Positions 48,469-56,809 of a stretch of 56,824 nucleotides of DNA are shown here, in pieces; position 1 is the first letter of the stretch, and every line of letters begins with the position of its first letter. Position numbers and translations under genes: made by a program. The DNA is from Verrucomicrobiota bacterium. GTDB taxonomy: Bacteria > Verrucomicrobiota > Verrucomicrobiia > Chthoniobacterales > UBA10450. Under the pieces are notes generated by a model that saw only the letters and a program-made list of their open reading frames with translations, was not told where the DNA came from and did no database searches. Location of the stretch: positions 1 through 56,824 of the forward strand of contig QHPD01000110.1 in assembly GCA_003218975.1 (NCBI GenBank), in the 5' to 3' direction.

Positions 48469-50019
48469 ATGACCAGGGTTAAAGCGCTCTCTGCCGGTTT
48501 GCTGGCTGGTTCGGTCGCGGCAGCTGCCATGACCGTGACGATGCTGTTGCTGGCGTGTCTTGGCGTAGCGACGCCGCTGGTCATTATTGGCGATCGACTC
48601 TCGGTTTTTATTTCGCCGGGGCCATTTCTTTCGCTCATGGGCAAAGTGGGCGGCTACAATCATCTCAAAGAGCTCGGTGTTGGATCGACAATCGCCGGGC
48701 AGTTGCTGGTCGGCGCCATCGCCGGCGCGATTTTCGGTTTTGCTGCACGGCGAAATTTCCATAGGCCAGCGACAATTTGGACAATCTCGATCTTCGTCGT
48801 GCTTCCGATCGTGGCCATTGCGATTTTGTTGTGGCCGGTGCTTGGCACCAGTTACATCGGATTGCCGATCGATGCCGCGCGTCTCCTTACACTTGTGAGC
48901 TTCGCGCTGTGCGTTTTCGTTTTCGAGCGAACGCTCGTAGCGGGCTTTCAATTTCTCGCACGACCAAGGGTTGGAACCGAAGATCGAGAATTCACTCCCA
49001 CGGTCGGGCGACGCGCATTTGTCCTGAGCGCGATTGGAGTCGCGCTGGCTGGCGGTGGCGTGGCCTTGGCGCGCAAACTTTATCGCGCGGCGACATTCAG
49101 TTACGACGGCTTGCAATACAAAGGCCGCATCGTCCAGCCGATCACACCAAACGACCAGTTTTACTGCGTGACCAAAAACGTTGTCGATCCTCGCGTCAAC
49201 GTTCAGCTTTGGCATCTGGAAATAGACGGCCTGGTGGAGAATCCCCGCGTGTATCGGTTCGACGATTTGAAGATGATGAATTCCGTCGAACAACAGACGA
49301 CCTTGATGTGCATTAGTAACGGACTCGACGCCGGCCTGATCAGCAACGCAGTTTGGAAAGGCGTAACACTGCGCGATTTGCTCGAATCTGTAGTACCGCT
49401 TTCTCAAGCTGCACGCGTTCGTTTCTGGGGCGTGGACAATTACACCGACACAATTCCGCTGGAGAAAGCAATGGAGCCGACCACGCTAGTTGCTTACGAA
49501 ATGAACGGTGTGCCCTTGCCGCATCGGCACGGTTACCCGGCCCGCATAATTGTCCCTGGCTATTTCGGCGAGAAACACGTGAAATGGCTCACCCGGATTG
49601 AAGTCAGCCGCGAGAACGCAAAAGGATTTTACGAAACGCAAGGTTGGGGACCGGACTTCATCACACCGATACGCTCGCGCATCGACGCGCCCGATCACGA
49701 ATCGTGGTTTTCACTGGGCAAATTAAGCGGCCCCATCGAAGTCAAAGGCATCGCCTACGGCGGCGACCGCGGTATTTCGCGAGCGGAACTTAGTTTCGAT
49801 AACGGCAAATCCTGGCGGGACGCCGAGATCTATTACTCCGGCGGCGACCTTGCATGGTCGCTTTGGAAGACGGAGTGGCTGCCTTCTGCCGCAGGCGATT
49901 ACATCCTCGTTGTCCGAGCCACTGATGGCGAAGGCGACGTGCAAGAATGGGAAGCCGACCGCAGTCCATTTTCCGGCGTGACCGGCTTTCATAAAATTTT
50001 GGTGCACGTCACCGCGTGA
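48469..50019 (+). CDS. Membrane-fused sulfite-oxidase-like molybdenum-cofactor enzyme
   Basis: 516 residues. The first 200 hold four or more helices (LLAGSVAAAAMTVTMLLLAC, TIWTISIFVVLPIVAIAILL, LLTLVSFALCVFVFE and a Tat-like RRAFVLSAIGVALAGGG). Then comes the oxidoreductase Mo-cofactor domain: FYCVTKNVVDPRVNVQLW, WHLEIDGLVENP, LMCISNGLDAG with the Mo-ligand Cys, WKGVTLRDLLE, LVAYEMNGVPLPHRHGYPAR, and VPGYFGEKHVKWLTRIEVS. It ends in a dimerisation-type domain (IKVKGIAYGG-like, here IEVKGIAYGGDRGISRAELS). Substrate could be sulfite or another S/N-oxide; the electron partner is unknown. The frame extends further upstream; the ATG at 48469 lies just after the palindrome repeat. Confidence 0.85.
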   Translation: MTRVKALSAGLLAGSVAAAAMTVTMLLLACLGVATPLVIIGDRLSVFISPGPFLSLMGKVGGYNHLKELGVGSTIAGQLLVGAIAGAIFGFAARRNFHRPATIWTISIFVVLPIVAIAILLWPVLGTSYIGLPIDAARLLTLVSFALCVFVFERTLVAGFQFLARPRVGTEDREFTPTVGRRAFVLSAIGVALAGGGVALARKLYRAATFSYDGLQYKGRIVQPITPNDQFYCVTKNVVDPRVNVQLWHLEIDGLVENPRVYRFDDLKMMNSVEQQTTLMCISNGLDAGLISNAVWKGVTLRDLLESVVPLSQAARVRFWGVDNYTDTIPLEKAMEPTTLVAYEMNGVPLPHRHGYPARIIVPGYFGEKHVKWLTRIEVSRENAKGFYETQGWGPDFITPIRSRIDAPDHESWFSLGKLSGPIEVKGIAYGGDRGISRAELSFDNGKSWRDAEIYYSGGDLAWSLWKTEWLPSAAGDYILVVRATDGEGDVQEWEADRSPFSGVTGFHKILVHVTA

Positions 50020-50312
50020 ATGCAGACGAATTTCTTCGGGCTTGCGGAGCACATCTCCAGTAGCGAATTTGATCACTTCGCTGGCTGTGTCCTGAAGATT
50101 ACGATGGCGGGCGGAACAAGGCGCGTCGAGTTTTTCTGGCGAATAGACGCGAAAGCTAGGCATAGAATCTTGTCTCGCTTTTGGAAGGTCTGGCGTTCAG
50201 TTCTCAAGCGAGTTCCGTCTCCAAATCGGGACCAAGAAGCGGTGTGCTGGCTCCAGCAGGTTCGCCCTGACCTTGTTGGTGAACTTGTGCCAAGCGGCGA
50301 CTGATCCGACGG

Positions 50313-50492
50313 TTGTTGCGGAATGAAAAGATCAAAAAAAGGAAATCGCCCAAGCGGATTCGCATTGGGCCACAACCACTGGAGCTCAAACCTACGCATC
50401 ACAATATTAGTCTGAATCAGCTTTTCGATCAGCTGAAAGCGGAACGCACTGCTGCACAGGGAGCGTCGCGGTTGACTGAAAAATCGCGTTGA
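50313..50492 (+). CDS. Possible small basic protein (low confidence)
   Basis: A 59-residue frame with TTG start (50313, with a second TTG next to it) and TGA at 50490-50492. It reads NEKIKKRKSPKRIRIGPQPL, ELKPTHHNISLNQLFDQLK and AERTAAQGASRLTEKSR: a composition and spacing of charged and polar residues that look like protein. No family or ribosome-binding site was seen. It is the only protein-like signal in the 531-bp gap between the sulfite-oxidase-like gene and trxB. The alternative minus-strand frame ending at 50073 is less convincing. Confidence 0.25.
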   Translation: MLRNEKIKKRKSPKRIRIGPQPLELKPTHHNISLNQLFDQLKAERTAAQGASRLTEKSR

Positions 50493-50550
50493 GGACAACA
50501 CGATCCACCTTTGTGATCCTTGCTGCTTGCACCGTGTGCTAAATTTGTTC

Positions 50551-51480
50551 ATGGAGAAAGTGATCATCATCGGAAGCGGTTGCGCAGGTTTGACCGCCGC
50601 GATTTATGCGGCACGCGCGAACTTGAGTCCGCTGGTGCTGGAAGGCCGCCAGCCGGGCGGGCAGCTTTCAACGACGACGTTGGTGGAAAATTATCCCGGT
50701 TTTCCGGATGGAATCGATGGGCCTCAGCTCATCCTCAACATGCACAAGCAAGCCGAAACATTCGGCGCGCGGTTCGCTTATGCTGAGGTGACCGATTTCG
50801 ATGGGAGCAACAAGAATATCCGGATCCAAGCCGATGATGAATGGTTGGAGACGCAAACGCTCATCATCGCCAGCGGAGCGTCGGCGCGCTATTTGCGACT
50901 CGAGAACGAAGAGAAACTGATTGGTCACGGTTTAACTTCGTGCGCCACATGCGACGGCGCGTTTTACAAAAATGTACCGGTCTGCGTGGTCGGTGGCGGG
51001 GATTCCGCGGCGGAAGAATCGCTCTTTCTCACCCGGTTCGCTTCAAAGGTCTATCTGATTCATCGCCGCGACAAAATGCGCGCTTCCGTAATCATGCAGG
51101 ATCGCGTGTTCGCGAACAAGAAGATCGCGCCGATCTGGAACACCGTCGTGACGAAATATATTCCCGACGAAAAAGGCGAGATGCGCGCCGTCCGTTTGCG
51201 GAACGTGAAAACAAATGAGGAACGGGAGCTGCCGGTGGCGTGTGTCTTTATGGCAATTGGTCACGACCCGAACACGCAAGCGTATCGGGGCAAACTGGAC
51301 ATGGATGCAGATGGCTATTTGATCACGAAAAATCTGGCAGAGAGCAAGCACCCCGGCGTATTTGTGGCGGGCGACGTGGCAGATCGGGTTTACAAACAGG
51401 CGGTAACCGCAGCCGGCTCGGGCTGCGCGGCGGCTATGAAAGCCGAAAGGTATCTAAGCGAATTAGAATCACATTCTTGA
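50551..51480 (+). CDS. trxB: Thioredoxin reductase
   Basis: FAD/NADPH disulfide reductase, 309 residues. Evidence: VIIIGSGCAGLTAAIYAARA (FAD), RQPGGQLSTTTLVENYPGFP, the redox pair C131-A-T-C134 in TSCATCDGAFYKN, VCVVGGGDSAAEESLFLTRF (NADPH) and GVFVAGDVADRVYKQAVTAA. Note GSGCAG, where GSGPAG is usual: Cys in place of Pro in the first glycine loop. The ATG at 50551 is chosen over the GTG-type start at 50527. Thioredoxin itself is not in the window. Confidence 0.95.
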   Translation: MEKVIIIGSGCAGLTAAIYAARANLSPLVLEGRQPGGQLSTTTLVENYPGFPDGIDGPQLILNMHKQAETFGARFAYAEVTDFDGSNKNIRIQADDEWLETQTLIIASGASARYLRLENEEKLIGHGLTSCATCDGAFYKNVPVCVVGGGDSAAEESLFLTRFASKVYLIHRRDKMRASVIMQDRVFANKKIAPIWNTVVTKYIPDEKGEMRAVRLRNVKTNEERELPVACVFMAIGHDPNTQAYRGKLDMDADGYLITKNLAESKHPGVFVAGDVADRVYKQAVTAAGSGCAAAMKAERYLSELESHS

Positions 51481-51514
51481 TCTTGCCCCGCGAAACGGGA
51501 CAGAATCGAAAGAG

Positions 51515-51545
51515 CAAGAGATTCCTCGACTTCGCTCGGAATGAC
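51515..51545 (-). repeat. Inverted copy of the GTCATYCCGAGCGAAGTCGA element
   Basis: On the minus strand this reads GTCATTCCGAGCGAAGTCGA then GGAATCTCTTG, almost the same as 8785-8814. It lies between trxB and the next start codon. The same word family is widely seen as a dispersed element in bacterial genomes (from memory). Confidence 0.6.
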
Positions 51546-51554
51546 CAAACAAGC

Positions 51555-52787
51555 GTGAAAATCTGCGATCTGACCCAGTTTTATTCTCCGCTTAGCGGCG
51601 GCGTAAAGCGATATCTGCACGAGAAGATTGCATACATCGACCAGTACTCGCCGGAGATGGAACACGTCCTCATTGTGCCTGGGCCGAAGACGCAAATGAC
51701 CGCCGGCGCGCGGTCACGCATTTATACCATCCATTCCCCGTTGCTCTCGCGCGCGTCGCGTTATCGAGCGCTGTTGAATCTGCGCGCCGTTGAAGAAATT
51801 CTGGAACGCGAGCGGCCCGACATCATCGAATCAAGCGACCCGTACCAGATCGGTTGGAAAGCCATTTCGATCGGCCACTCGCTGAAAGTTCCCGTTGTCG
51901 GTTTTTATCATTCGCATTTCCCGGAAGCATATCTGCGTAGCAGCACGAAATTTTTGGGCAGAGGCGGGACGCGTCGGGCCATGAAGTGGACTCGCGCGTA
52001 CGTCCGCAAACTTTATAACCGTTTTCAGGCTACGCTTGTGCCCTCAGAAATTTTGGCCGAGGTCCTTTCAGGTTGGGGCGTGCGCAATGTGCGTGCGGTG
52101 CGCCTCGGCGTGAACACCGAGGTTTTCAGGCCGAGGCCGGACGACGCAAAATCTACACGCGCATCGTTAGGCGTTGCCACTGATCAAAAGCTGCTGCTTT
52201 ACGTTGGCCGGTTGGCGAGGGAAAAGAACACGCAGACATTGTTTCGCGCGTTCCAGCTTTTGCAGCAGCAGCGTCCGAACGAATTTCATCTGTTGATCAT
52301 CGGAGACGGACCGCAGCGGAAAGAACTTCGAGGGCTGCAGTCCCGCAATTGCAGCAAACACGTCTCGTGGATTCAATATTGCACCGACTCCGCCGATCTG
52401 GCCAGTTGCTATCGCGCAGCCGATCTATTCGTTCATCCAGGCGTTCAGGAAACATTTGGGCTTGTAGCGCTGGAGAGTCAGGCGTGCGGCACGCCGGTGG
52501 TAGGAATTCGTGGCAGTTACATGGACCGGGTTATTTGCCACGACCAGGAATCGTGGGCGCGAGAGAACAGCGCTGAGGCACTGGCGGACGCAATCGAAGG
52601 AGCGAGCACAGCGAAGTTGTCCGTCCTGGGTGAGTGCGCCGCCCGCGGAGCGGAGAATTTGTATAGCTGGCCACGCGTATTTGAAGAACTGTTTTGCATT
52701 TATCGCGAGGTGTGCGCAAACTATCGCCGTTTTAATGGAGAGGGACAACCGCAAGCCGTTCATCATTCGCAGCTACCGCAAATCTGA
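51555..52787 (+). CDS. GT-B glycosyltransferase (family 1/4-like)
   Basis: About 410 residues beginning at the GTG (VKICDLTQFYSPLSGGVKRY). The N-terminal domain has VVGFYHSHFPEAYLRSSTKF; the second has LLLYVGRLAREKNTQTLFRA, HLLIIGDGPQRKELRGLQ and the donor-binding GVQETFGLVALESQACGTPV-VGI (E-x7-E). No ATG occurs in frame near the conserved start; the frame runs through a repeat and trxB upstream. The 3' end overlaps the next gene by 53 bp, so expression is likely coupled. The acceptor is unknown; cell-surface glycan is likely. Confidence 0.86.
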   Translation: MKICDLTQFYSPLSGGVKRYLHEKIAYIDQYSPEMEHVLIVPGPKTQMTAGARSRIYTIHSPLLSRASRYRALLNLRAVEEILERERPDIIESSDPYQIGWKAISIGHSLKVPVVGFYHSHFPEAYLRSSTKFLGRGGTRRAMKWTRAYVRKLYNRFQATLVPSEILAEVLSGWGVRNVRAVRLGVNTEVFRPRPDDAKSTRASLGVATDQKLLLYVGRLAREKNTQTLFRAFQLLQQQRPNEFHLLIIGDGPQRKELRGLQSRNCSKHVSWIQYCTDSADLASCYRAADLFVHPGVQETFGLVALESQACGTPVVGIRGSYMDRVICHDQESWARENSAEALADAIEGASTAKLSVLGECAARGAENLYSWPRVFEELFCIYREVCANYRRFNGEGQPQAVHHSQLPQI

Positions 52788-53430
52788 CCGCGAAGCAGTG
52801 AGAAAGCTCTGCTGCGACACCGGCTTTCTTGGCGATCCTATTGATCCGGTTTACGAAGATCGCGAGTTGTTCGCCGATTTTCTCACCACCTACTACACCG
52901 ACCACGAACCGGAATCGTGTTTTCTCCTGGAGGTGGACGGCGAAATCCGCGGGTATCTTCTCGGTTCGCGCAAGCCGCTGCGCAATCAGCTTTACGCATT
53001 TTATCAAAACGTCTGGCTTTTTTTCCGCGCGCTGACCCGCTACTTCCGCTACAATGAACGTTCGCGCCGCTTTATTCGCTGGACGCTCGTGCACGGCTGG
53101 CGCGAAGTGCCGGCAGCGCCGCGGCGCACGCCGCATTTTCACATCAATCTGCTTCCCGAGGCTCGCAGGGTTTCCACAACGCGCGCCCTCATGAGCGCGT
53201 ATCTGAGTTATCTCTATCGCTCCGGTGAAAAGCGTGTTTACGGGCAGATCGTCACGTTCGAAAGCCGGCGCGGGGAGAAGATGTTCGAACGTTACGGATT
53301 CAAAGTATTGAACCGCGCCGAGATCACCAAGTACAAGGCATTTTATCCCGAGTCGGTGTATCTCAGCACAGTGATCAAAAATCTGGAAACAGCCGAACCG
53401 CTCTCGGCTTACTCGCGCGCACGCGAATAA
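52735..53430 (+). CDS. GNAT-family N-acetyltransferase
   Basis: 231 residues. The GNAT-like core begins FIIRSYRKSDREAVRKLCCD, has the beta-strand LLEVDGEIRGYLLGSRKPL, and a C-terminal RRGEKMFERYGFKVLNRAE where GxxxFERYGF matches GNAT motif B. The A motif (R/QxxGxG/A) is not clear, replaced perhaps by NLLPEARRVSTTRALMSAY. The ATG at 52735 is the only reasonable start. It is coupled to the glycosyltransferase and may acetylate an amino sugar or small molecule. The substrate is unknown. Confidence 0.7.
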   Translation: MERDNRKPFIIRSYRKSDREAVRKLCCDTGFLGDPIDPVYEDRELFADFLTTYYTDHEPESCFLLEVDGEIRGYLLGSRKPLRNQLYAFYQNVWLFFRALTRYFRYNERSRRFIRWTLVHGWREVPAAPRRTPHFHINLLPEARRVSTTRALMSAYLSYLYRSGEKRVYGQIVTFESRRGEKMFERYGFKVLNRAEITKYKAFYPESVYLSTVIKNLETAEPLSAYSRARE

Positions 53431-53557
53431 GTCAATGCTCGCATTCTAGCATAGGTCGGCGGAGTTCGGACACCTAATCCGGTCGCCGTCATAGCGAACT
53501 GTGTTCGGCGGCAGCTCTTTCAAGAGATTCAGGTAGTTGAAATATCAGACTTTTACC

Positions 53558-53578
53558 TACACCCGAGTAGTGTATAAT
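53558..53578 (+). promoter_or_regulatory. Candidate regulatory dyad with a -10-like TATAAT
   Basis: TACAC (53558-53562) and GTGTA (53570-53574) form a short dyad around CCGAGTA, and TATAAT follows at 53573-53578, 130 bp before the histidine kinase ATG. No good -35 hexamer lies 16-18 bp upstream, as in activator-dependent promoters. It may be an autoregulatory site for the response regulator that begins at 56806. Weak evidence. Confidence 0.3.
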
Positions 53579-53707
53579 CTGGTGTGCCGTGGCAAACCGT
53601 CTCTCCGCGTGATCTGGTGTCTTCCGTGATCGGAAGCGCGGCGATTCTGGCTGTTCGTTGGCGGGGTTTCGCCGCGTCGCAGTGAGGACTTCGCGAGGTT
53701 CGGCAAT

Positions 53708-56700
53708 ATGAACTGGGTCACCGTCATCTGGTCTATGGGCGGCGGAGCGTGCTTGACCCTGGCGCTAATGCAGCTTGTCCTCTGGTGGAAGGACCGAACG
53801 GCGCGAGCGAACCTGATTTGCTCCGTGATGGCCGTATCCGTGGCGGCCATTGCGGCGTTTGAGTTAGCAATGATGCGAGCGGAGACACCGGATCGATTCG
53901 GCACGTTGATGCGGTGGACGCACGTGCCCGTGTTTGTAGTGGTCGTTTGTCTGGTGATTTTCGTGCGGCTCTATTTCGGCACGGGCCGGCCCTGGCTCGG
54001 CCACGCCGCGTGGGGTATGCGGTTGGTTAGTCTGATTCTCAACCTTATCTTGTTGTTGAATCTGAACTATTCCCCGATCACGAGGCTGGGGCATGTCGAG
54101 TTTCTCGGCGAACGCGTTTCTGTGGCAGAGGGCGTGCATAGTCGGTTGTTAGAGATTGAGATTGGTAACCTTAGTTCAGTATTGCTATTGGCGTTCGTTG
54201 TCGATGCTTCCATCGCGCTGTGGCGACGGCGCAGTCGCGACGGACGGAGGCGCGCCTTAGTGGTGGGAGGGAGCATAGTGGTTTTCATTGTGATCGCGGC
54301 GGGATGCGCCGCGCTTATTCGTGTGGGAGTCATCCACGCCCCGTATATCATAAGTCTGCCGTTTCTCGCCATCGTGGCGGCGATGGCTTACGAGTTGAAC
54401 TGCGATGTGCTCCGCGTCCGGCGCGATCTCGACGAACGACTGCGCCTCGAAGGGCTTGTCGCCGCAGTGGGCGCGGCATTTGTGAACGTGACTCCGTACC
54501 GGGTGAATGAAGAGATCGAACGGTGGATGCAGCGCATGATTGTAACTTTGGATGTGGATCGAATCGTTTTGTTCGAGTTCACGACTGATCACACCCAGGC
54601 GCGCAATACTCACCAGGTCGCGCGCGAGGGAGTGCCGAGGCTGGCCCGGGAATTTTCTTATGACCAATTGCCCTGGTATCTGGGCGAACTTTGCGCAGGG
54701 CGATCTGTGGTGTTGTCGGATCTCACCAAAGAGCTGCCGGCGCAAGCGATCGCGGAACGGGAATTTGCCCGCGAACGCGGGACTCGGGCGGTGATGGGTT
54801 TTCCGTTGATGGTGAGCGGTGTCATTGTGCGCGGGATTAACTGTGTGAGGGTTCACAAAGCCCGTGTTTGGTCGGAAGCCGCACAGAACACCTTGCGCTT
54901 GATCGGCCAGATTTTCGCCCATGCATTGGCGGAACAACAGGCCGAAATGGCCTTGCGCGAAAGCGAGGAACGTTTCCGGGTGGTAGCTGACTCGGCGCCC
55001 GTCCTTATCTGGATGTCGGGCTTGGACAAACTCTGCACTTTCTTCAACAAGTCCTGGCTCGAGTTTACCGGCCGCACGATTGAGCAGGAAATGGGAAATG
55101 GCTGGTCCGAGGGCGTGCATCCGGACGATTTTCAGAGCTGCCTCAAAACCTACGCAGAAGCGTTTGACGCCCGGCAGCCGTTCGTCATGCGATACCGGCT
55201 GAGACGTCATGATGGCGAATATCGCTGGGTCTCTGACAGCGGGGTCCCGCGCTACGACGCTCAGAAAAACTTCGCTGGCTACATCGGTTCGTGTATGGAC
55301 ATCACTGAGTTGATAAAGAAGAAGCAGGATTTGAGCGAAAGCGAGGAGCGGATGAGTTTAGCGGCGGAGGCGGCCAATCTCGCATTGTGGGAGTGGAACC
55401 CGAACACCGATGAGCTCTGGGGCTCGAAAACGCGCCGTGCTCTTTTGGGGTTGCCTGCTTCTGGAAAGCTCACATTGCAAGACACTATTTCCCGAGTGGT
55501 GCATGTCGATGATCGCGATCGACTCCTGCAGACGCTGAAGGATGCGGCCGCGACCGGCAAAGATTACGAGTGCGAGTATCGGGTTATACTTCCGGACGGG
55601 AGGGTACGCTGGATGGAACAGCGTGGACGCTGCATGCCCGGGGCGGACGGCCAAACTGTCGTCACCCGGGGCGTTTCGATGGATGTGACGCAGCGGAAGC
55701 AGGCAGAAGATTTGTTTCGCCTGGCGACGGAAGCTTCGCCGAGCGGCATCGTCTTGGTGAATGATCGGGGCCGTATCGTCTTGGTGAACACTCATGCCGA
55801 AGAGCTTTTCGGCTATCGACGCGAGGAGCTTCTCGGAAAACTTGTGGAAATCCTCGTGCCGGAGCGGTTCGCTAGCCAGCATCCAGTTCATCGGGCGCAA
55901 TTCCTCGCTGCGCCAACGGCTCGGCCGATGGGTGCCGGTCGGGAATTATTCGGGCGGCGAAAAGATGGCAGTCAATTTCCAATCGAGATCGGACTAAATC
56001 CGATTCAAACCCCGGATGGCATGCTCGTTTTGGCCGCGGTGGTGGACATCTCTGCTCGCAAGTTCGCTGAAGCGGAAGCGCTGCAGCACCAGGCACAACT
56101 CGGCCATCTCAGCCGAGTGGCAGTGTTGGGTGAATTGGCGGCATCCATTGCCCATGAACTCAATCAGCCGCTCTCGGGAATCGTTACCAACGCTAGCGCG
56201 GGACAGCGCTTTATTGATCGCGGCGATTGCAACATTAGCGAACTTCGCGACCTGCTCACTGATATCGTGGCGGATGGACGCCGAGCCGGCGATGTGATTA
56301 GGACCTTCCGGGGCATGATAAAAAAAGGCGACCCGGCCTGGCAGCGGGTGAATCTGAACGATCTTGTAACGAATGTGGTGCGCATGTTAAACTCAGATGC
56401 AATGCTTCACTCCTGCGAGTTGAAGACTTTGCTGGACCCAAATTTGCCGGCGATTGGAGGCGATCCGACTCAGATGCAGCAAGTCCTGCTCAATCTTGTG
56501 GTCAATGCCTTCGATGCCATGCGCGATACGCCGCTGAGCCACCGCAAAGTCGTGATCGCCACGGAGCGGAATGGCGACGGCGCAATTTGCACGAGCGTGC
56601 GCGATTACGGGTGTGGTATTCCCGAGGAAGCGCGCAAGCGACTGTTCGACCACTTCTTCACGACGAAAGCGGAAGGTTTGGGGATGGGCCTCGGGATTGT

Positions 56701-56809
56701 GCGTTCGATCGTTGAGTCACATGGCGGCACAATCGTGGCCGAGAATGTTGAGGGCGGGGGCGCGCGGTTCTCCTTTTCTATTCCGGCAGAGAAAGGAGCT
56801 TCAACATGA
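53708..56809 (+). CDS. Hybrid-input histidine kinase (7TM, GAF, PAS x3, HisKA, HATPase)
   Basis: 1033 residues. The N-terminal part has about seven helices (VIWSMGGGACLTLALMQLVL, WTHVPVFVVVVCLVIFVRLY and so on, to about residue 235), a membrane sensor module. Next are a GAF-like domain (about 245-420; LDVDRIVLFEFTTD, IVRGINCVRV), three PAS domains (about 425-545, 550-675, 680-795) and the kinase core: H816 in SIAHELNQPLSGIV, the N-box QVLLNLVVNAFDAM, then DYGCGIPEEARKRLFDHFF and the G2 box GLGMGLGIVRSIV. The H-box is FixL/DctB-like. It overlaps the next ORF (ATGA), which is likely its response regulator. Confidence 0.92.
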   Translation: MNWVTVIWSMGGGACLTLALMQLVLWWKDRTARANLICSVMAVSVAAIAAFELAMMRAETPDRFGTLMRWTHVPVFVVVVCLVIFVRLYFGTGRPWLGHAAWGMRLVSLILNLILLLNLNYSPITRLGHVEFLGERVSVAEGVHSRLLEIEIGNLSSVLLLAFVVDASIALWRRRSRDGRRRALVVGGSIVVFIVIAAGCAALIRVGVIHAPYIISLPFLAIVAAMAYELNCDVLRVRRDLDERLRLEGLVAAVGAAFVNVTPYRVNEEIERWMQRMIVTLDVDRIVLFEFTTDHTQARNTHQVAREGVPRLAREFSYDQLPWYLGELCAGRSVVLSDLTKELPAQAIAEREFARERGTRAVMGFPLMVSGVIVRGINCVRVHKARVWSEAAQNTLRLIGQIFAHALAEQQAEMALRESEERFRVVADSAPVLIWMSGLDKLCTFFNKSWLEFTGRTIEQEMGNGWSEGVHPDDFQSCLKTYAEAFDARQPFVMRYRLRRHDGEYRWVSDSGVPRYDAQKNFAGYIGSCMDITELIKKKQDLSESEERMSLAAEAANLALWEWNPNTDELWGSKTRRALLGLPASGKLTLQDTISRVVHVDDRDRLLQTLKDAAATGKDYECEYRVILPDGRVRWMEQRGRCMPGADGQTVVTRGVSMDVTQRKQAEDLFRLATEASPSGIVLVNDRGRIVLVNTHAEELFGYRREELLGKLVEILVPERFASQHPVHRAQFLAAPTARPMGAGRELFGRRKDGSQFPIEIGLNPIQTPDGMLVLAAVVDISARKFAEAEALQHQAQLGHLSRVAVLGELAASIAHELNQPLSGIVTNASAGQRFIDRGDCNISELRDLLTDIVADGRRAGDVIRTFRGMIKKGDPAWQRVNLNDLVTNVVRMLNSDAMLHSCELKTLLDPNLPAIGGDPTQMQQVLLNLVVNAFDAMRDTPLSHRKVVIATERNGDGAICTSVRDYGCGIPEEARKRLFDHFFTTKAEGLGMGLGIVRSIVESHGGTIVAENVEGGGARFSFSIPAEKGAST

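Noticed and set aside
48445-49407. Minus-strand frame (320 codons)
   Set aside because: Antisense to the sulfite-oxidase-like gene; shadow composition and no motifs.
50020-50304. Plus-strand frame (94 codons) right after the sulfite-oxidase-like gene
   Set aside because: It begins directly at the previous stop without a ribosome-binding site and shows no family features; left uncalled.
50073-50570. Minus-strand frame (165 codons) in the gap before trxB
   Set aside because: Overlaps the trxB start and has no recognisable domain. A different minus-strand frame from ATG 50161-50163 begins with a protein-like MPSFRVYSPEKLDAP but runs on antisense into the sulfite-oxidase-like gene. Neither can be supported.
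54257-55210. Minus-strand frame (317 codons)
   Set aside because: Antisense to the histidine kinase with its GAF and PAS domains.
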